Counted from the first letter of the stretch, positions 50,215 through 59,371 are shown. The stretch is 64,000 bases of DNA from Methanolinea sp. (GCA_018263335.1 JADFCY010000005.1:1-64000), one strand, 5' to 3'. The notes: generated from the sequence alone by a model not told the origin. Translations and numbers: made by a program.

Positions 50215-50573
50215 CAGAACGACCCCCCGATCTCCCTGGCAAGACCCTCCAGCTGCGGTATTCCTGGGGCGGCAGTTCCTGCGTTCCCGATTATCGCCAC
50301 GATGAGGAGTTTTTCGCCGGCACCGAGCACCATGATGGTCTTCTCCCTTATCATGATGGATACCGCATCGGGAGGTTGCAGCTTGAGAATCGCCGATGTA
50401 GACTCGGCGGAGGCAAAGAGCGTGGCACACATTGCGGCAAGCCAGGGCTCATTGAACTCACCTTCCCACGACTTGCCGAGCATGATCCCATCCCTCGAGA
50501 TGAGCGCACAGTCAAGAATTCCTTCGATCCTCTTTATCCTCTCGATATACCCCTTAATCTTCTCCTTCAGCAT
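50214..50573 (-). CDS. Roadblock/LC7 domain protein
   Basis: A 119-residue protein with the Roadblock fold: 'KRIEGILDCALISRDGIMLGKSW', 'AAMCATLFASAESTSAILKLQPPDAVSIMIREKTIMVLGAGEKLLIVAIIG'. Roadblock proteins regulate small GTPases or form scaffolds. GGTGAGGT precedes the ATG. It is first in a two-gene unit with the response regulator; no GTPase gene is next to it. Confidence 0.88.
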   Translation of the reverse strand: MLKEKIKGYIERIKRIEGILDCALISRDGIMLGKSWEGEFNEPWLAAMCATLFASAESTSAILKLQPPDAVSIMIREKTIMVLGAGEKLLIVAIIGNAGTAAPGIPQLEGLAREIGGSF

Positions 50574-50826
50574 ATGACCTCACCCTTCATCATGGTCCCC
50601 TCTCTCACGGAAGTGCACACAGGTTATTCATTCTCGCTATAGATATTCCTGATCAAAGATCACTCATGAGAAACTGGGTCGCATGAGCGCTGCCGCTCCC
50701 CCCACTCCAGGGCAATGGCACAAAAAACCCGGAAATCGCCGAGCGGCCCATCAGCGGGAAGTCCGTCCGGCGGGTGTCCGACGGGGGATGGGATATTTTA
50801 TTACATATCCCTTCTATACATATTAT

Positions 50827-50852
50827 AACCCAAAATACACAATATTTGGGTT
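50827..50852. repeat. 8-bp inverted repeat upstream of tRNA-Pro
   Basis: AACCCAAA and TTTGGGTT with a 10-base AT-rich spacer, immediately upstream of the tRNA-Pro TATA element. Could be an operator; nothing else supports this. Confidence 0.5.
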
Positions 50853-50866
50853 TAAAAATTTAAAAG
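50853..50866 (+). promoter_or_regulatory. TATA element of tRNA-Pro
   Basis: TAAAAATTTAAAAG lies 44-57 bases upstream of the mature tRNA start, a normal archaeal tRNA promoter distance. Confidence 0.5.
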
Positions 50867-50909
50867 AACAGTCTTATGACTGTGAAATCCACATGCAAAG
50901 ATCCTGCCC

Positions 50910-50983
50910 GGGGCCATAGGGTAGCCTGGCCATCCTAGGAGACTGGGGGTCTTCTGACCTGCGTTCAAATCGCAGTGGCCCCA
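50910..50983 (+). tRNA. tRNA-Pro (anticodon GGG)
   Basis: A 74-nt cloverleaf: acceptor GGGGCCA (50910-50916) pairs with TGGCCCC (50976-50982), anticodon stem GGAGA/TCTTC encloses loop CTGGGGG with anticodon GGG, and the T arm TGCG/CGCA surrounds TTCAAAT. Discriminator A, no encoded CCA. Confidence 0.93.
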
Positions 50984-51009
50984 TTCATTATCATTCTGCA
51001 GAAATAGCC

Positions 51010-51867
51010 ATGAAATTTGACGACCGCTGTTTTGACTGCCTTCTCTCCCGCGTATCCCTGGAATGCAGCCTCTGTGGCGCGGGGGAGGAACGATCCGCAG
51101 AGATCAGGGAAGAGTGCGCCCGGCTCCTTCTTGACCTGCGCACCCGGCCGCTTTCGCATCCACAGATAGCGAGTGCGATGCATCGCCTCGCATATTCCCG
51201 GCTCGGGACAGGCGACCCGTTCAGGAGGCTAAAAGAGGAGAGCACCGCCCAGGCCCTCGAGGTATGCAGGACCGTCCGGCCACGCATCAGGAGTTTTCGC
51301 GACCATGTCCTCGCGAGCGTGATCGGAAATACGTTTGACTATGGCGTCAAGTCCCATACCGTGAACGCCAATTTTTCACAGTATTTCGAGGAGGAGTTCC
51401 AACTTGGCCTTGCCATCGACGACTGCGACCGGATCCTTCCCCTGGCGTCAGATATTGTGTACTTCACCGACAACTGCGGGGAGATCGTCTTTGACCGGCT
51501 GCTGCTTGAGTTTCTCCACAGGTGTGGAGCAAAGGTCACGCTGGCAGTCCGCGAGGAGCCCATCCTGAATGACGCCACGCGCGAGGAAGCCCTCGCACTG
51601 CACATGGACCGCTTCGCAGATGTGATCACCCATACCGGCTGCGGCTGCGAGCTTGGTGTGCGCCTCGACTGCATGCCGGATCCACTCCGGTGTGCGATGG
51701 AGACCTGCACGCTGGTAATCTCGAAGGGCATGGCCAACTACGAGTCTCTCTCGGAGTACCACGACCTCCCGCCCGTCGCATACCTCATGGCCGTGAAGTG
51801 CGAGCCCATCGCTGACGAAGTGGGAGTTCCCAGGGGGAGCAAGGTCGCGATGCTGCGGTTCCAGTGA
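51010..51867 (+). CDS. DUF89/ARMT1-like damage-control phosphatase
   Basis: A 285-residue protein. Features are N-terminal cysteines ('DRCFDCLLSRVSLECSLCG'), 'GNTFDYGVKSH', the catalytic aspartate/asparagine block 'VYFTDNCGEIVFDRLLLEFL', 'VTLAVREEPILNDATREEAL' and 'VISKGMANYESLSEY'. DUF89 enzymes are metal-dependent phosphatases that clear damaged sugar phosphates or cofactors. It begins 26 bp after tRNA-Pro and is followed by a hairpin repeat. Confidence 0.88.
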   Translation: MKFDDRCFDCLLSRVSLECSLCGAGEERSAEIREECARLLLDLRTRPLSHPQIASAMHRLAYSRLGTGDPFRRLKEESTAQALEVCRTVRPRIRSFRDHVLASVIGNTFDYGVKSHTVNANFSQYFEEEFQLGLAIDDCDRILPLASDIVYFTDNCGEIVFDRLLLEFLHRCGAKVTLAVREEPILNDATREEALALHMDRFADVITHTGCGCELGVRLDCMPDPLRCAMETCTLVISKGMANYESLSEYHDLPPVAYLMAVKCEPIADEVGVPRGSKVAMLRFQ

Positions 51868-51888
51868 ATGGCACTTCCTGCACCCCCC

Positions 51889-52048
51889 GCAGGAGTGCCC
51901 GGTGGGCAATTTGGATCAGGTATAGTGAGGAGACGACAGGTCTGTTGGACCTGGAAGAAAGTGTCCGTAAATCTGAGACCGGCGGGGGTACCCCCCTCCG
52001 GACCACCCCCGCACAACCCCCGCAGGAGTGCCCGGTGGGCACTCCTGC
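51889..52048 (+). repeat. Hairpin-bracketed repeat, single unit
   Basis: One 133-bp unit (start 51889) with the terminal palindrome GCAGGAGTGCCC-GG-T-GGGCACTCCTGC at 52022-52048, the same family as at 40667 and 49258. It fills the gap between the convergent DUF89 and tfuA genes. Confidence 0.88.
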
Positions 52049-52063
52049 TCCCCGCAGTTGCGG

Positions 52064-52729
52064 CTATTGCCCCAACGGCTCCCTCGAAATCTCCCTCGTC
52101 CTCCGGAGGGCCTCCAGCGCGTCCTCCCTCTTCTGGTCTACTGCGTGGGAGCGGGCGAAATCGAGGAACGACCGCAAGGCCGCAGGAGATACCGAGCCTT
52201 CCGCCCGCTCGCAGATGTGGGGGTAGGTCCGGTCCGGGAAGTAGAGAGCGCGGGCGGTGGAGAGGAGCGCTGCGGCGTCGCCAGAGGTGAGGATGCCCTC
52301 CTCCCTTGCCTTCCTGAGGGTGCAGCGGATGTTGATGAGAGGCTCGGAGAGGGGCGCGTAGTCCGACGGGTCGTAGACGAGTGCGACCTCGTCGTCTGAA
52401 ACAAGGACCCCGTCCCGGTACAAGCGGTAAATGAGCCCCACCCCCTCCATGCCGAGTGTGTCGAGTTCCGCAGCGCGGAGCGCCCCCATGCTGGAGGCAC
52501 CGATCACCCGGATGCCGGACTTGAGCGCCGCAAGGATCTCGCGGTGGCCGACGGCACTCTCCTGGAAGAAGACCCCGTCAATGAGGGTAATGATGCGAGC
52601 GCCGTCCTCCGCAGCAGCAGTCAGGTCGCCCCGTGCCGCGGGGGGGAGAATATACTCCTCCGGGAGGATCGTCCGCGCGACCTCCCGCTCACAGCTTGGG
52701 CCCAGGTATACTGCGATTGCGCGCGGCAT
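52064..52729 (-). CDS. tfuA: TfuA-like protein (YcaO partner)
   Basis: A 221-residue protein of the TfuA-like core family: '[20 protein letters not shown]', 'DGVFFQESAVGHREILAALKSGIRVIGASSMGALRAAEL', 'GVGLIYRLYRDGVLVSDDEVAL'. TfuA works with YcaO in peptide thioamidation, delivering sulfide; in methanogens the known target is a glycine of McrA. It overlaps ycaO by about 41 bp if it starts at ATG 52729; an ATG at 52765 is also possible. Confidence 0.9.
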   Translation of the reverse strand: MPRAIAVYLGPSCEREVARTILPEEYILPPAARGDLTAAAEDGARIITLIDGVFFQESAVGHREILAALKSGIRVIGASSMGALRAAELDTLGMEGVGLIYRLYRDGVLVSDDEVALVYDPSDYAPLSEPLINIRCTLRKAREEGILTSGDAAALLSTARALYFPDRTYPHICERAEGSVSPAALRSFLDFARSHAVDQKREDALEALRRTREISREPLGQ

Positions 52730-53903
52730 GGCAGCGTGCCCCCATGCGTTCCTGGTCCATGGCATAGACCTCGAGTCCCGGGACGATCACCCTGACCACC
52801 GGGACGTTGATCTCGGGCCGGGTGAGGTCCACGACGATCACCCGGTCAATCCCGGCGCCCTCCAGGCGGCCGAGGGTCATCCTGATGTCGGTCAGGAAAT
52901 CGTCGCTGTCAAAGGAGGGAACGTCTGCAAATGGCTCTTCGCGGGGCGAGTCGAACCAGTAACGGTTCATCCTTCTCGCACGCTCGTATCCCATGACCTT
53001 CCGCATGTCCGCGGTGGGGGTGTCCTCCCTCGCGCCGTGGATCTGGGTCAGCCTGCTCTGGGCCACCTCCGTCAGCGCACGGAGGAGCGCGATTGCGGCA
53101 TTCGTGTGGGTCCCCATCCCGATGGTGAGAAGCGTCGGGTCCCGGAGCCGGAGGTCGTCGGAGACCGCGGCGAAGGTGGGGATGCGAAGGTCGCTCGTGA
53201 TGTCCTTGACCCGGACCTCAACTTCAGCCGACTCGAAACGGGAGAGAAGGTCACCGGGAAGAGCCCCGTTTATTCCCGTCACCATGGGGCCAGTCCTCCT
53301 GCTTGCCTCGGCAAGGGACCAGGCGTCCCGCTCGATCACCTCCATCAGCGCGTGGAAGACCGCCTCCTCCAGGGTATTTCCCGAGGCAAGGCCGTTCGTG
53401 GAGGTCCGGAAGAGCTGGGGGTACTGCGGCGGAAGGGGGTGGAAGACGGCGCTTGCAGGGACCATGATCTCTTCCTCGTGCAGGAGGTCGTACCCCCGCG
53501 CCCAGGGGACCGGCATCCCGGGGTCGGCGTTTCTGGGGAGGACGAGGAGCGAGGGGTCAAGCGCCGGCCCCTCCCCTCTCATCGCCCCGAAGCGTTCAAC
53601 CCGGAGCTCGACCCCGTCCGGGACTTCCGCAGAATACCGCTCGATCCCCTCCATGATCGCCGAGACCTTTGCCTCGGTGGGGGTGGCACCCTTTCCGTTG
53701 TAGACAGAGACCGCCCCCCTCCCCGCGGTCGGCCGGATGCTGGAGAAGACGGGAATCCCGATCCGGTCGAGGCTCGTGATGTCCGCGACCCGCGTGATCC
53801 CGGCTGCGGGGAGTGCCTTCTCCACCCGGGCGAGGGTCTCGTCGGGCGAAGTGGTGCGCTGGGTCTCGTTCCTGTAGGCCTTCTTGCATGGCGAGAGGAT
53901 CAT
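52689..53903 (-). CDS. ycaO: YcaO-domain thioamidation enzyme
   Basis: A 404-residue YcaO protein. '[13 protein letters not shown]', '[24 protein letters not shown]' and '[15 protein letters not shown]' carry the glutamates and arginines that bind ATP and magnesium. The C-terminus lacks the proline-rich PxPxP ending of azoline-forming YcaO proteins, in line with a TfuA-dependent enzyme. With tfuA it probably installs thioglycine in methyl-coenzyme M reductase, based on known methanogen homologues. No peptide precursor gene is nearby. Confidence 0.92.
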   Translation of the reverse strand: MILSPCKKAYRNETQRTTSPDETLARVEKALPAAGITRVADITSLDRIGIPVFSSIRPTAGRGAVSVYNGKGATPTEAKVSAIMEGIERYSAEVPDGVELRVERFGAMRGEGPALDPSLLVLPRNADPGMPVPWARGYDLLHEEEIMVPASAVFHPLPPQYPQLFRTSTNGLASGNTLEEAVFHALMEVIERDAWSLAEASRRTGPMVTGINGALPGDLLSRFESAEVEVRVKDITSDLRIPTFAAVSDDLRLRDPTLLTIGMGTHTNAAIALLRALTEVAQSRLTQIHGAREDTPTADMRKVMGYERARRMNRYWFDSPREEPFADVPSFDSDDFLTDIRMTLGRLEGAGIDRVIVVDLTRPEINVPVVRVIVPGLEVYAMDQERMGARCHAARNRSIPGPKL

Positions 53904-53985
53904 GGCATGCGTCCTTTGCAGGTTCTAGGTTTGGGAGAACCTCACATATAGGTTCCTTGGAGCAGGGCCCCGCGGGGCCCGGCGG

Positions 53986-55347
53986 TCAGCCGTGGAGGAA
54001 GTAGGGGAGGAATATGAGGGAGAAGAGCATCACCAGCATCAGGGAAGAGATGAAGGAGACTACCGGCAGCGCGTATCGCGAGATCCCCCTCCGTTCAAAG
54101 AGCCTCTCCACTCCCTCCTTCAGGATGTAGCCCCCGTCGAGGGGGACCATCGGGATTGCGTTGAAGATGCCGACATTGATGTTGATCCATGCGCACCAGA
54201 AGAGGAGGTGCACCGCTCCCCAGAACCCCGGGAACGGCTCGTGGTAGAACCGCGATTCGGGGGTCTCGAAGGCCAGCATCCGGAGGGCCTGGCCGCCGAG
54301 TGAGGGGTCGAAGGGGATCGTCAGGAACCGGAAGAACCCCGCGGCCGAGACCCCGCCCTGCACCTGCTCCATGACCATGGTGCCGTCATAGTAATGCACC
54401 CCCATGAACCCCGAGTCCCTCGCGCCAAGCTCTTCGGGCCACCTCGAGAGGGTGAGAACGTAGCTCGATTGCTCTCCCTCATGGTCCACGCTAAGCGTGA
54501 GGGCGTCACCCGGCCGCGTCGCGTTCAGGAGGGCCGAGACGTCCTCGCGGGTCTCTACCGGTACCCCGTTGATGGCGGTGATGAGTGAAGGGGTGGGGAC
54601 GCCGGCATCCCAGGCAGAGTAGTTCTGGTAGACTCCCGCAAGCACCGGGCCCGAAGGGGGGACCGCCATCCCCGCGAGGAGGAAGAGCGCCACGAAGCAG
54701 ATTGCGCCGACCACGATGTTGTTCGTGATCCCCGCGCCGAACATCCGGACCTTCGGCAGCCCCCGGCTCTTCTCGAGCTCCTGCTCGTCGGGCTCGACGA
54801 AGAACCCGATCGGGATCACCGCGATGAGTGCCCCCATGCTCCGGACCCCGATCTTTTCCACCCTGCAGAGGATCCCGTGCCCGAACTCGTGGATCGCGAT
54901 GGTCAGGACAAAGGCAAACCAGACCGCCAGGGTGGAGGGGACGTACTCGTTGATCCCGGGTATGAGGAGGATGTTCTGCGGGGCGTAGATGCCCGTGGGC
55001 TCGGGCCGCAGGAGGAGGGTGAACTGGACCGAGACAAAGAGGATGAGTGCGATCCCGACCGAGATGATCACCACCATGACCACCCCGAACGAGGCGTAGA
55101 GCCGAAGAAGCGTCGAGAACGGGGTGAACCTGTCGAAGAACCCTACCCGCTCGGTCTTAATGGCAAGGATCGGCCCATAAAAGACAACCGCGTCCCAGAA
55201 GGATCGATCAGGCTTACCCTCCCACGAATCCGGAAACGCGATCCGGTCTGCCCTCTCACGCTCCCAGGCGGCCTTCCTGGTGTAGACAAAGCCTGCGACG
55301 AGAGCATATGCCGCGACCGCCAGGAGCACGTAAAAGAGCCAGTGCAT
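53986..55347 (-). CDS. Site-2 protease family membrane metalloprotease
   Basis: A 453-residue M50 protease with about six to seven membrane segments. 'LTIAIHEFGHGIL' (H153, E154, H157) is the zinc motif and 'NAIPMVPLDGGYIL' (about 400-413) gives the third ligand aspartate. A PDZ-like domain lies between (about 225-290, 'PTPSLITAINGVPVETREDVSALL'). Such proteases cut membrane-bound substrates, often releasing regulators. It is between ycaO and rnhB on the same strand. Confidence 0.93.
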   Translation of the reverse strand: MHWLFYVLLAVAAYALVAGFVYTRKAAWERERADRIAFPDSWEGKPDRSFWDAVVFYGPILAIKTERVGFFDRFTPFSTLLRLYASFGVVMVVIISVGIALILFVSVQFTLLLRPEPTGIYAPQNILLIPGINEYVPSTLAVWFAFVLTIAIHEFGHGILCRVEKIGVRSMGALIAVIPIGFFVEPDEQELEKSRGLPKVRMFGAGITNNIVVGAICFVALFLLAGMAVPPSGPVLAGVYQNYSAWDAGVPTPSLITAINGVPVETREDVSALLNATRPGDALTLSVDHEGEQSSYVLTLSRWPEELGARDSGFMGVHYYDGTMVMEQVQGGVSAAGFFRFLTIPFDPSLGGQALRMLAFETPESRFYHEPFPGFWGAVHLLFWCAWININVGIFNAIPMVPLDGGYILKEGVERLFERRGISRYALPVVSFISSLMLVMLFSLIFLPYFLHG

Positions 55348-55406
55348 TCCTGTACATTTCGCGGGAAATCTACATAAACCTGTGCGAAATGACAGGAATC
55401 ACGCGT

Positions 55407-56060
55407 TTATTCCGTGCCTCGTCCCGGAAAGTCGAGGAGACTTGCCTGTTCCTGCCGTGCAGCGAGGGCCCTCACAGTCTCCCAGCTCCTCCGCGCAATC
55501 GGCGGGGGCCCCATGTGAATACTGAAATACTCTTCCAGGAACCGCACGGTGCAGGGATCCGAGGGATAGCCGCTGCCGATCTCCCCGAACTCCTCCCTGA
55601 GGGCCCCGACAGATCGGTCCCGCTCCACCTTGGCGATGATGCTTGCCGCGGAGACGGCGGGGTGGTCCCGGTCGGCGTGGTGCCGGGAGATCACCCTGCA
55701 GGGGATATCAAGGTGCGAGGAGACCATGGCGCCGTAGCGGGCAGCCACCACGTCGCATGCGTCCACCACCGCGAGAGCGGGACGAAGCGCGGTAATGACT
55801 CGTGCATGGGACCTGGCCATGAGGGCGTTCATCGTCATCCCGCGGGCATCGATCTCTGCGGGGGAGATTACCAGGACCTCCACCGGGAAGGATGCCCGTA
55901 TCTCTGCGGAGAGGGCTTCCCGGCGGGCCGGTGGCAGGGCTTTTGAGTCTTTCACCCCGAGTTCCGCAAGGTCCTGCTGCCTCTCGCAGGCGACAGCGGC
56001 AACCACGAGGGGGCCGAGCACTGCGCCCTTCCCTGCCTCGTCAACCCCGCAGAGGATCAT
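55407..56060 (-). CDS. rnhB: Ribonuclease HII
   Basis: A 217-residue enzyme removing ribonucleotides from DNA and RNA-DNA hybrids. 'MILCGVDEAGKGAVLGPLVVAAV' carries catalytic D7 and E8, 'DSKALPPARREAL', 'VVDACDVVA' and 'ISRHHADRDHPAVSAASIIAKVERD' supply the other acidic and helical motifs. The ATG at 56060 directly starts the conserved N-terminus. Confidence 0.93.
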   Translation of the reverse strand: MILCGVDEAGKGAVLGPLVVAAVACERQQDLAELGVKDSKALPPARREALSAEIRASFPVEVLVISPAEIDARGMTMNALMARSHARVITALRPALAVVDACDVVAARYGAMVSSHLDIPCRVISRHHADRDHPAVSAASIIAKVERDRSVGALREEFGEIGSGYPSDPCTVRFLEEYFSIHMGPPPIARRSWETVRALAARQEQASLLDFPGRGTE

Positions 56061-56115
56061 CGGTACAATTGCAGCCCGCAAAATATTTGAAGGGCGATGA
56101 TTGAACCCTTACCCA

Positions 56116-56784
56116 ATGTACATCATCATCGTGGGGCTCGGCGGGATAGGGAGAAACCTCACCCAGCTTGCGGTGGAGCATGGCAACAACGTGGTGATCA
56201 TCGACCGCGACGAGCAGCGCTGCAGCGAGATACTTGAGCATCACGATGTGCTTGCGATCACCGGCAACGCGACCGACAAGTCCATCCTCGAGGATGCCGG
56301 GATAGACCGGGCGGACGCGCTCGTCGCAACGACAAGCGACGACTCGGTCAACCTGATGACCTGCTGGCTCGCCAAGCGCTTCAAGGTCCCGAACGTCGTC
56401 TCCATCGTGAACCAGAAAGAGCACTCGGATCTCTTCGCAGAGGTGGGGGTGAAGATCTCCGAGAACCCCGACGAGCTGGTGGCGCAGCGGCTCTACTACT
56501 GGGCCGAGAACCCCCAGATGCAGCAGCTCGCCTCGATCCCGGGCGGCACTATCTTTGAGGTCGTCGCGGAGAAAGGTGCACCAATCGTCGACCACGAGAT
56601 CCGGGAGCTGAAAGTCAAGGACTTCGTCTTCATCGCGATCCGGCGGGCAGGGGGTGAACTGATCATCCCAAGTGGAACGGTGAAGATCCGGCCCGGAGAC
56701 ACGATCACGGTCTTTACCAAAAAAGAGGCAGAGGACGACTGCCTCGCCATCCTCAACCGGCAGCTGCGCCGCTCACCCGAGTGA
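56116..56784 (+). CDS. TrkA-family potassium uptake regulator
   Basis: A 222-residue protein with an RCK_N domain ('[31 protein letters not shown]', NAD-binding glycines) and an RCK_C domain ('[22 protein letters not shown]', '[14 protein letters not shown]'). It would gate a TrkH-type K+ channel, whose gene is not in the window. Divergent from rnhB; its 3' end overlaps the convergent geranylgeranyl reductase gene by 12 bp. Confidence 0.9.
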   Translation: MYIIIVGLGGIGRNLTQLAVEHGNNVVIIDRDEQRCSEILEHHDVLAITGNATDKSILEDAGIDRADALVATTSDDSVNLMTCWLAKRFKVPNVVSIVNQKEHSDLFAEVGVKISENPDELVAQRLYYWAENPQMQQLASIPGGTIFEVVAEKGAPIVDHEIRELKVKDFVFIAIRRAGGELIIPSGTVKIRPGDTITVFTKKEAEDDCLAILNRQLRRSPE

Positions 56785-57969
56785 GGCCTTGAGCGCGGCC
56801 AGTTCCACCACGAGCTTGGGGTTGCGCTTCATCAGCTCCCGGATAAGACTCATGGTGCTGAACTCTTTTAAGTTGAGCGATGCGGCCGACTGGATGATGG
56901 CGTTCAGTTTCTCGTCCGGGAGCTTGATCAGGTACTCCTTGATCTGCCAGTTCCGGGCAATCGTCTTTCCCATCGGGGAATCGCGCCACGCGGTATCGTA
57001 TTGCATGAGTGCGGCCTTCGAGCAGTCACCTTTCGATATCGCTGCCGCGGCGGTCACGGCCGCAAGTCTCCCCGTGAACATGGCGTTGTAGATCCCACCT
57101 CCTGTGAGGGGGTCCACCACCCGCGCTGCGTCCCCGACAATCATCAGCCCGTCAGCCACCGTGCAGGGCAGCGGCCTGCAGACCGAGACCCCGCCGACGA
57201 TGTGCTCGATAGTCTTTCCTTCCGGGAACCGGGAGGAGACGAACCTGTCCAGGTAGTCCCGCGCCCGGTGCCCGGCACCGCTCTTCTTCCCGCTGATCCC
57301 GATCCCGACGTTCGCGGTGCGCTCGCCCTTTGGGAATATCCAGAGGTACCCTTCCGGCGCCACCTCGTTTCCAAGGAGGAAGACCGTGGTGTAGGGATCG
57401 ATGTCGATGTCGGTCATCAGGTACTGGGCCGACGTCATAATCTCCCTGACTGGGACCGTCGTGTCGATGCCGCACCATCGCGAGAACTTGGACTCCACCC
57501 CGTCGGCGGCGATCACGACGTCAGCATCGACCCGCTGCCTCTCTCCGCAATACTCAAAGACCGCTCCCTTCACCGCGCCCCCTTCAAGGACCGGTGCGAC
57601 TGCCCTCGTCTTTACCGCAACGTCGGCGCCGGCCTCGGCTGCCCGCCAGACGAGCTCCCGGTCGAAGAACTTCCGGTCCAGGATGTACCCTACCTTGCTC
57701 CCGGCCTGCTCCGAGGCGAGCTTCATCGAGGTGCCGTCGGGGGCAACGATCTCGGCCCCTTTGAGCTCCGCGGAGATCCATCTCGGGTCGGGATCGATGA
57801 ACTCGGCCAGCGCTTCCTTTCCGATCCCCTCTGCGCACCGGATCGGCGCCCCGATGGCCGGGCGCTTCTCGGCGAGGAACACGGAGAGCCCCTTCTCTGC
57901 CGCGGTGCGGGCGGCGATGGCCCCTCCCGGCCCTCCCCCCACCACCACCACGTCATACCTGGACTTCAT
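56773..57969 (-). CDS. Geranylgeranyl reductase family protein
   Basis: A 398-residue FAD enzyme. '[20 protein letters not shown]' is the dinucleotide-binding motif, '[15 protein letters not shown]' contains the CxEG motif, '[19 protein letters not shown]' the YxWxFPKG motif, and '[19 protein letters not shown]' closes the FAD site. In archaea it saturates geranylgeranyl chains of membrane lipids. Overlaps the ferredoxin gene by 17 bp, which likely supplies its electrons. Confidence 0.92.
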   Translation of the reverse strand: MKSRYDVVVVGGGPGGAIAARTAAEKGLSVFLAEKRPAIGAPIRCAEGIGKEALAEFIDPDPRWISAELKGAEIVAPDGTSMKLASEQAGSKVGYILDRKFFDRELVWRAAEAGADVAVKTRAVAPVLEGGAVKGAVFEYCGERQRVDADVVIAADGVESKFSRWCGIDTTVPVREIMTSAQYLMTDIDIDPYTTVFLLGNEVAPEGYLWIFPKGERTANVGIGISGKKSGAGHRARDYLDRFVSSRFPEGKTIEHIVGGVSVCRPLPCTVADGLMIVGDAARVVDPLTGGGIYNAMFTGRLAAVTAAAAISKGDCSKAALMQYDTAWRDSPMGKTIARNWQIKEYLIKLPDEKLNAIIQSAASLNLKEFSTMSLIRELMKRNPKLVVELAALKASLG

Positions 57970-58177
57970 CCGTCACCTCCAGCGCACCCAGGGGACAGAC
58001 CTTTGCACAGATACCGCAACCGGTGCAGGAGTCCCCTACCTCGAGGTAGGCGTCGATCAGCTCGAGCGCACCCTCGGGGCAGACCGAGACGCAACACCCG
58101 CAGTACCCGCATATCTCACGGTGAACCTGCAACATCCGGGTACAATCGGCGCACAGCACCCTAAAACTTTTGCTCAT
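57953..58177 (-). CDS. 4Fe-4S dicluster ferredoxin
   Basis: A 74-residue protein with two cluster motifs: '[18 protein letters not shown]' and '[18 protein letters not shown]', each C-x2-C-x2-C-x3-CP. The first 20 residues are an extra basic, cysteine-containing extension ('[16 protein letters not shown]'). Overlap with the reductase gene implies it donates electrons for lipid saturation. Confidence 0.92.
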   Translation of the reverse strand: MSKSFRVLCADCTRMLQVHREICGYCGCCVSVCPEGALELIDAYLEVGDSCTGCGICAKVCPLGALEVTDEVQV

Positions 58178-58219
58178 GCCCCTGGAGAATCTCCGGATTC
58201 TGGAAAACCGGGAGGATTT

Positions 58220-59371
58220 TCAGAGGAACGAGAAGGTGCCGTACCGCCCGCCGCCACCCGGAGAGAGCTTCACCCTCCCGCACCGCAGCGCAGCGATGGC
58301 GGATGCGGCGCCCTCGTGCACTGTGGCGATGTCCTGCACGGGGACTTCGGTCAGGACCCGGATCTCGTTTCCGAACCGCCCGACGAACCGGCTGTAGAGG
58401 AGTTCCACGCGCCGTGCCTGCGGCGATGAGCAGCCAAGGACACGCTGCAGGATCTCCGTCAGCGGGATCATGTGCAGGTAGGGAGGACGGGAACGGGGCT
58501 CCCCAAGAGAGAGCTCCCTCGCCCGGTCGAGGACTCCTTTCTTGATCCGCCCCCCGTCGCCCGGGCACTTCCAGGCATGCGCTGCCGCCTCGTCAATAGA
58601 AAATTGCAGAAAGCAGCGGGAGCAGGCGGTGCGGTTGTACTTCCCCTCCTCCGGGTAGAGGCCGATGTTCCGCAGGATACGCCCGCCGGAGACGGCCTCG
58701 AGCACCCCTGCCGGGGTTGCCTCTCCCACCTCAAGCACCACGCACTCCCGCCCCATCCTCCAGGGGTCCGGGCAGTGGGCGTCGGAACTGGAGAGGAAGG
58801 GAACCCCGTACAGGTCCGGGATAGCTGCGCCGTAGGAGCTGTCGGCCGAGAGCCCGAGCTCGAGGAAGTCGATCGGCTCGCTCCCGTAGCACTCCGCGAC
58901 ACGGTCGTGGCTCGCATACATGGACGTCCAGGGAGTGAAGGCGTGTGCGGGGCCGACGAGTCCTCCGGCGTCGTGGACGCCACGTGCGATCTCCTCCCCG
59001 GAGAGGCGGACGCGCGGCCGGCCGGTCGCGGCGATCTCCCTGCCCGCAAGGGAGAACGTCTTTTGCAGCTCGAAGAACCCAAAAAAATCGTCCATCAGGA
59101 TGAGGTGATGCACGCGGTCGCGGTCCTCGACCTCTGCGGAGGGAACGACGATGACTCCCGCAGTCTCACTGCCGGATAAGAACTCCTCCCATTCGCGGCG
59201 CCATTGGGGGTGGAGTGCATCCCCGGTCCCGATCGCACCAAGGCCCTTTCTCAATGCGGCCCCCGCCATGGCGTGTGGGGTCATGCGGGGGGAGGATGCG
59301 ATGGAGAAACGGGAGTGGAGGTGGAGGTCGCAGGATATGTGCCTGCGGTCAGACGATATACCTGAGCTCAT
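58220..59371 (-). CDS. Endonuclease Q (PHP domain)
   Basis: A 383-residue PHP-fold enzyme: 'CDLHLHSRFSIASSPRMTP' (HxH metal site), 'GAIGTGDALHPQWRREWE', 'VVPSAEVEDRDRVHHLILM', 'GPAHAFTPWTSMY', 'PFLSSSDAHCPDPWRMGRE'. A zinc-finger-like C-x2-C...H-x4-C segment ('CSRCFLQFSI...HAWKCP') follows, typical of EndoQ, which nicks DNA 5' of deaminated bases. The start lies 23 bp inside the PAC2 gene. Confidence 0.92.
   Translation of the reverse strand: MSSGISSDRRHISCDLHLHSRFSIASSPRMTPHAMAGAALRKGLGAIGTGDALHPQWRREWEEFLSGSETAGVIVVPSAEVEDRDRVHHLILMDDFFGFFELQKTFSLAGREIAATGRPRVRLSGEEIARGVHDAGGLVGPAHAFTPWTSMYASHDRVAECYGSEPIDFLELGLSADSSYGAAIPDLYGVPFLSSSDAHCPDPWRMGRECVVLEVGEATPAGVLEAVSGGRILRNIGLYPEEGKYNRTACSRCFLQFSIDEAAAHAWKCPGDGGRIKKGVLDRARELSLGEPRSRPPYLHMIPLTEILQRVLGCSSPQARRVELLYSRFVGRFGNEIRVLTEVPVQDIATVHEGAASAIAALRCGRVKLSPGGGGRYGTFSFL

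Larger units (their letters stand above)
50574..50909. other. Intergenic region with AT-rich promoter and inverted repeat
   Basis: These 336 bases contain the Roadblock promoter (ATATCTATAG on the minus strand, about 50638-50647) and a very AT-rich block at 50795-50870 leading to tRNA-Pro, with the inverted repeat AACCCAAA/TTTGGGTT (50827-50834 and 50845-50852). No gene is supported. Confidence 0.5.
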
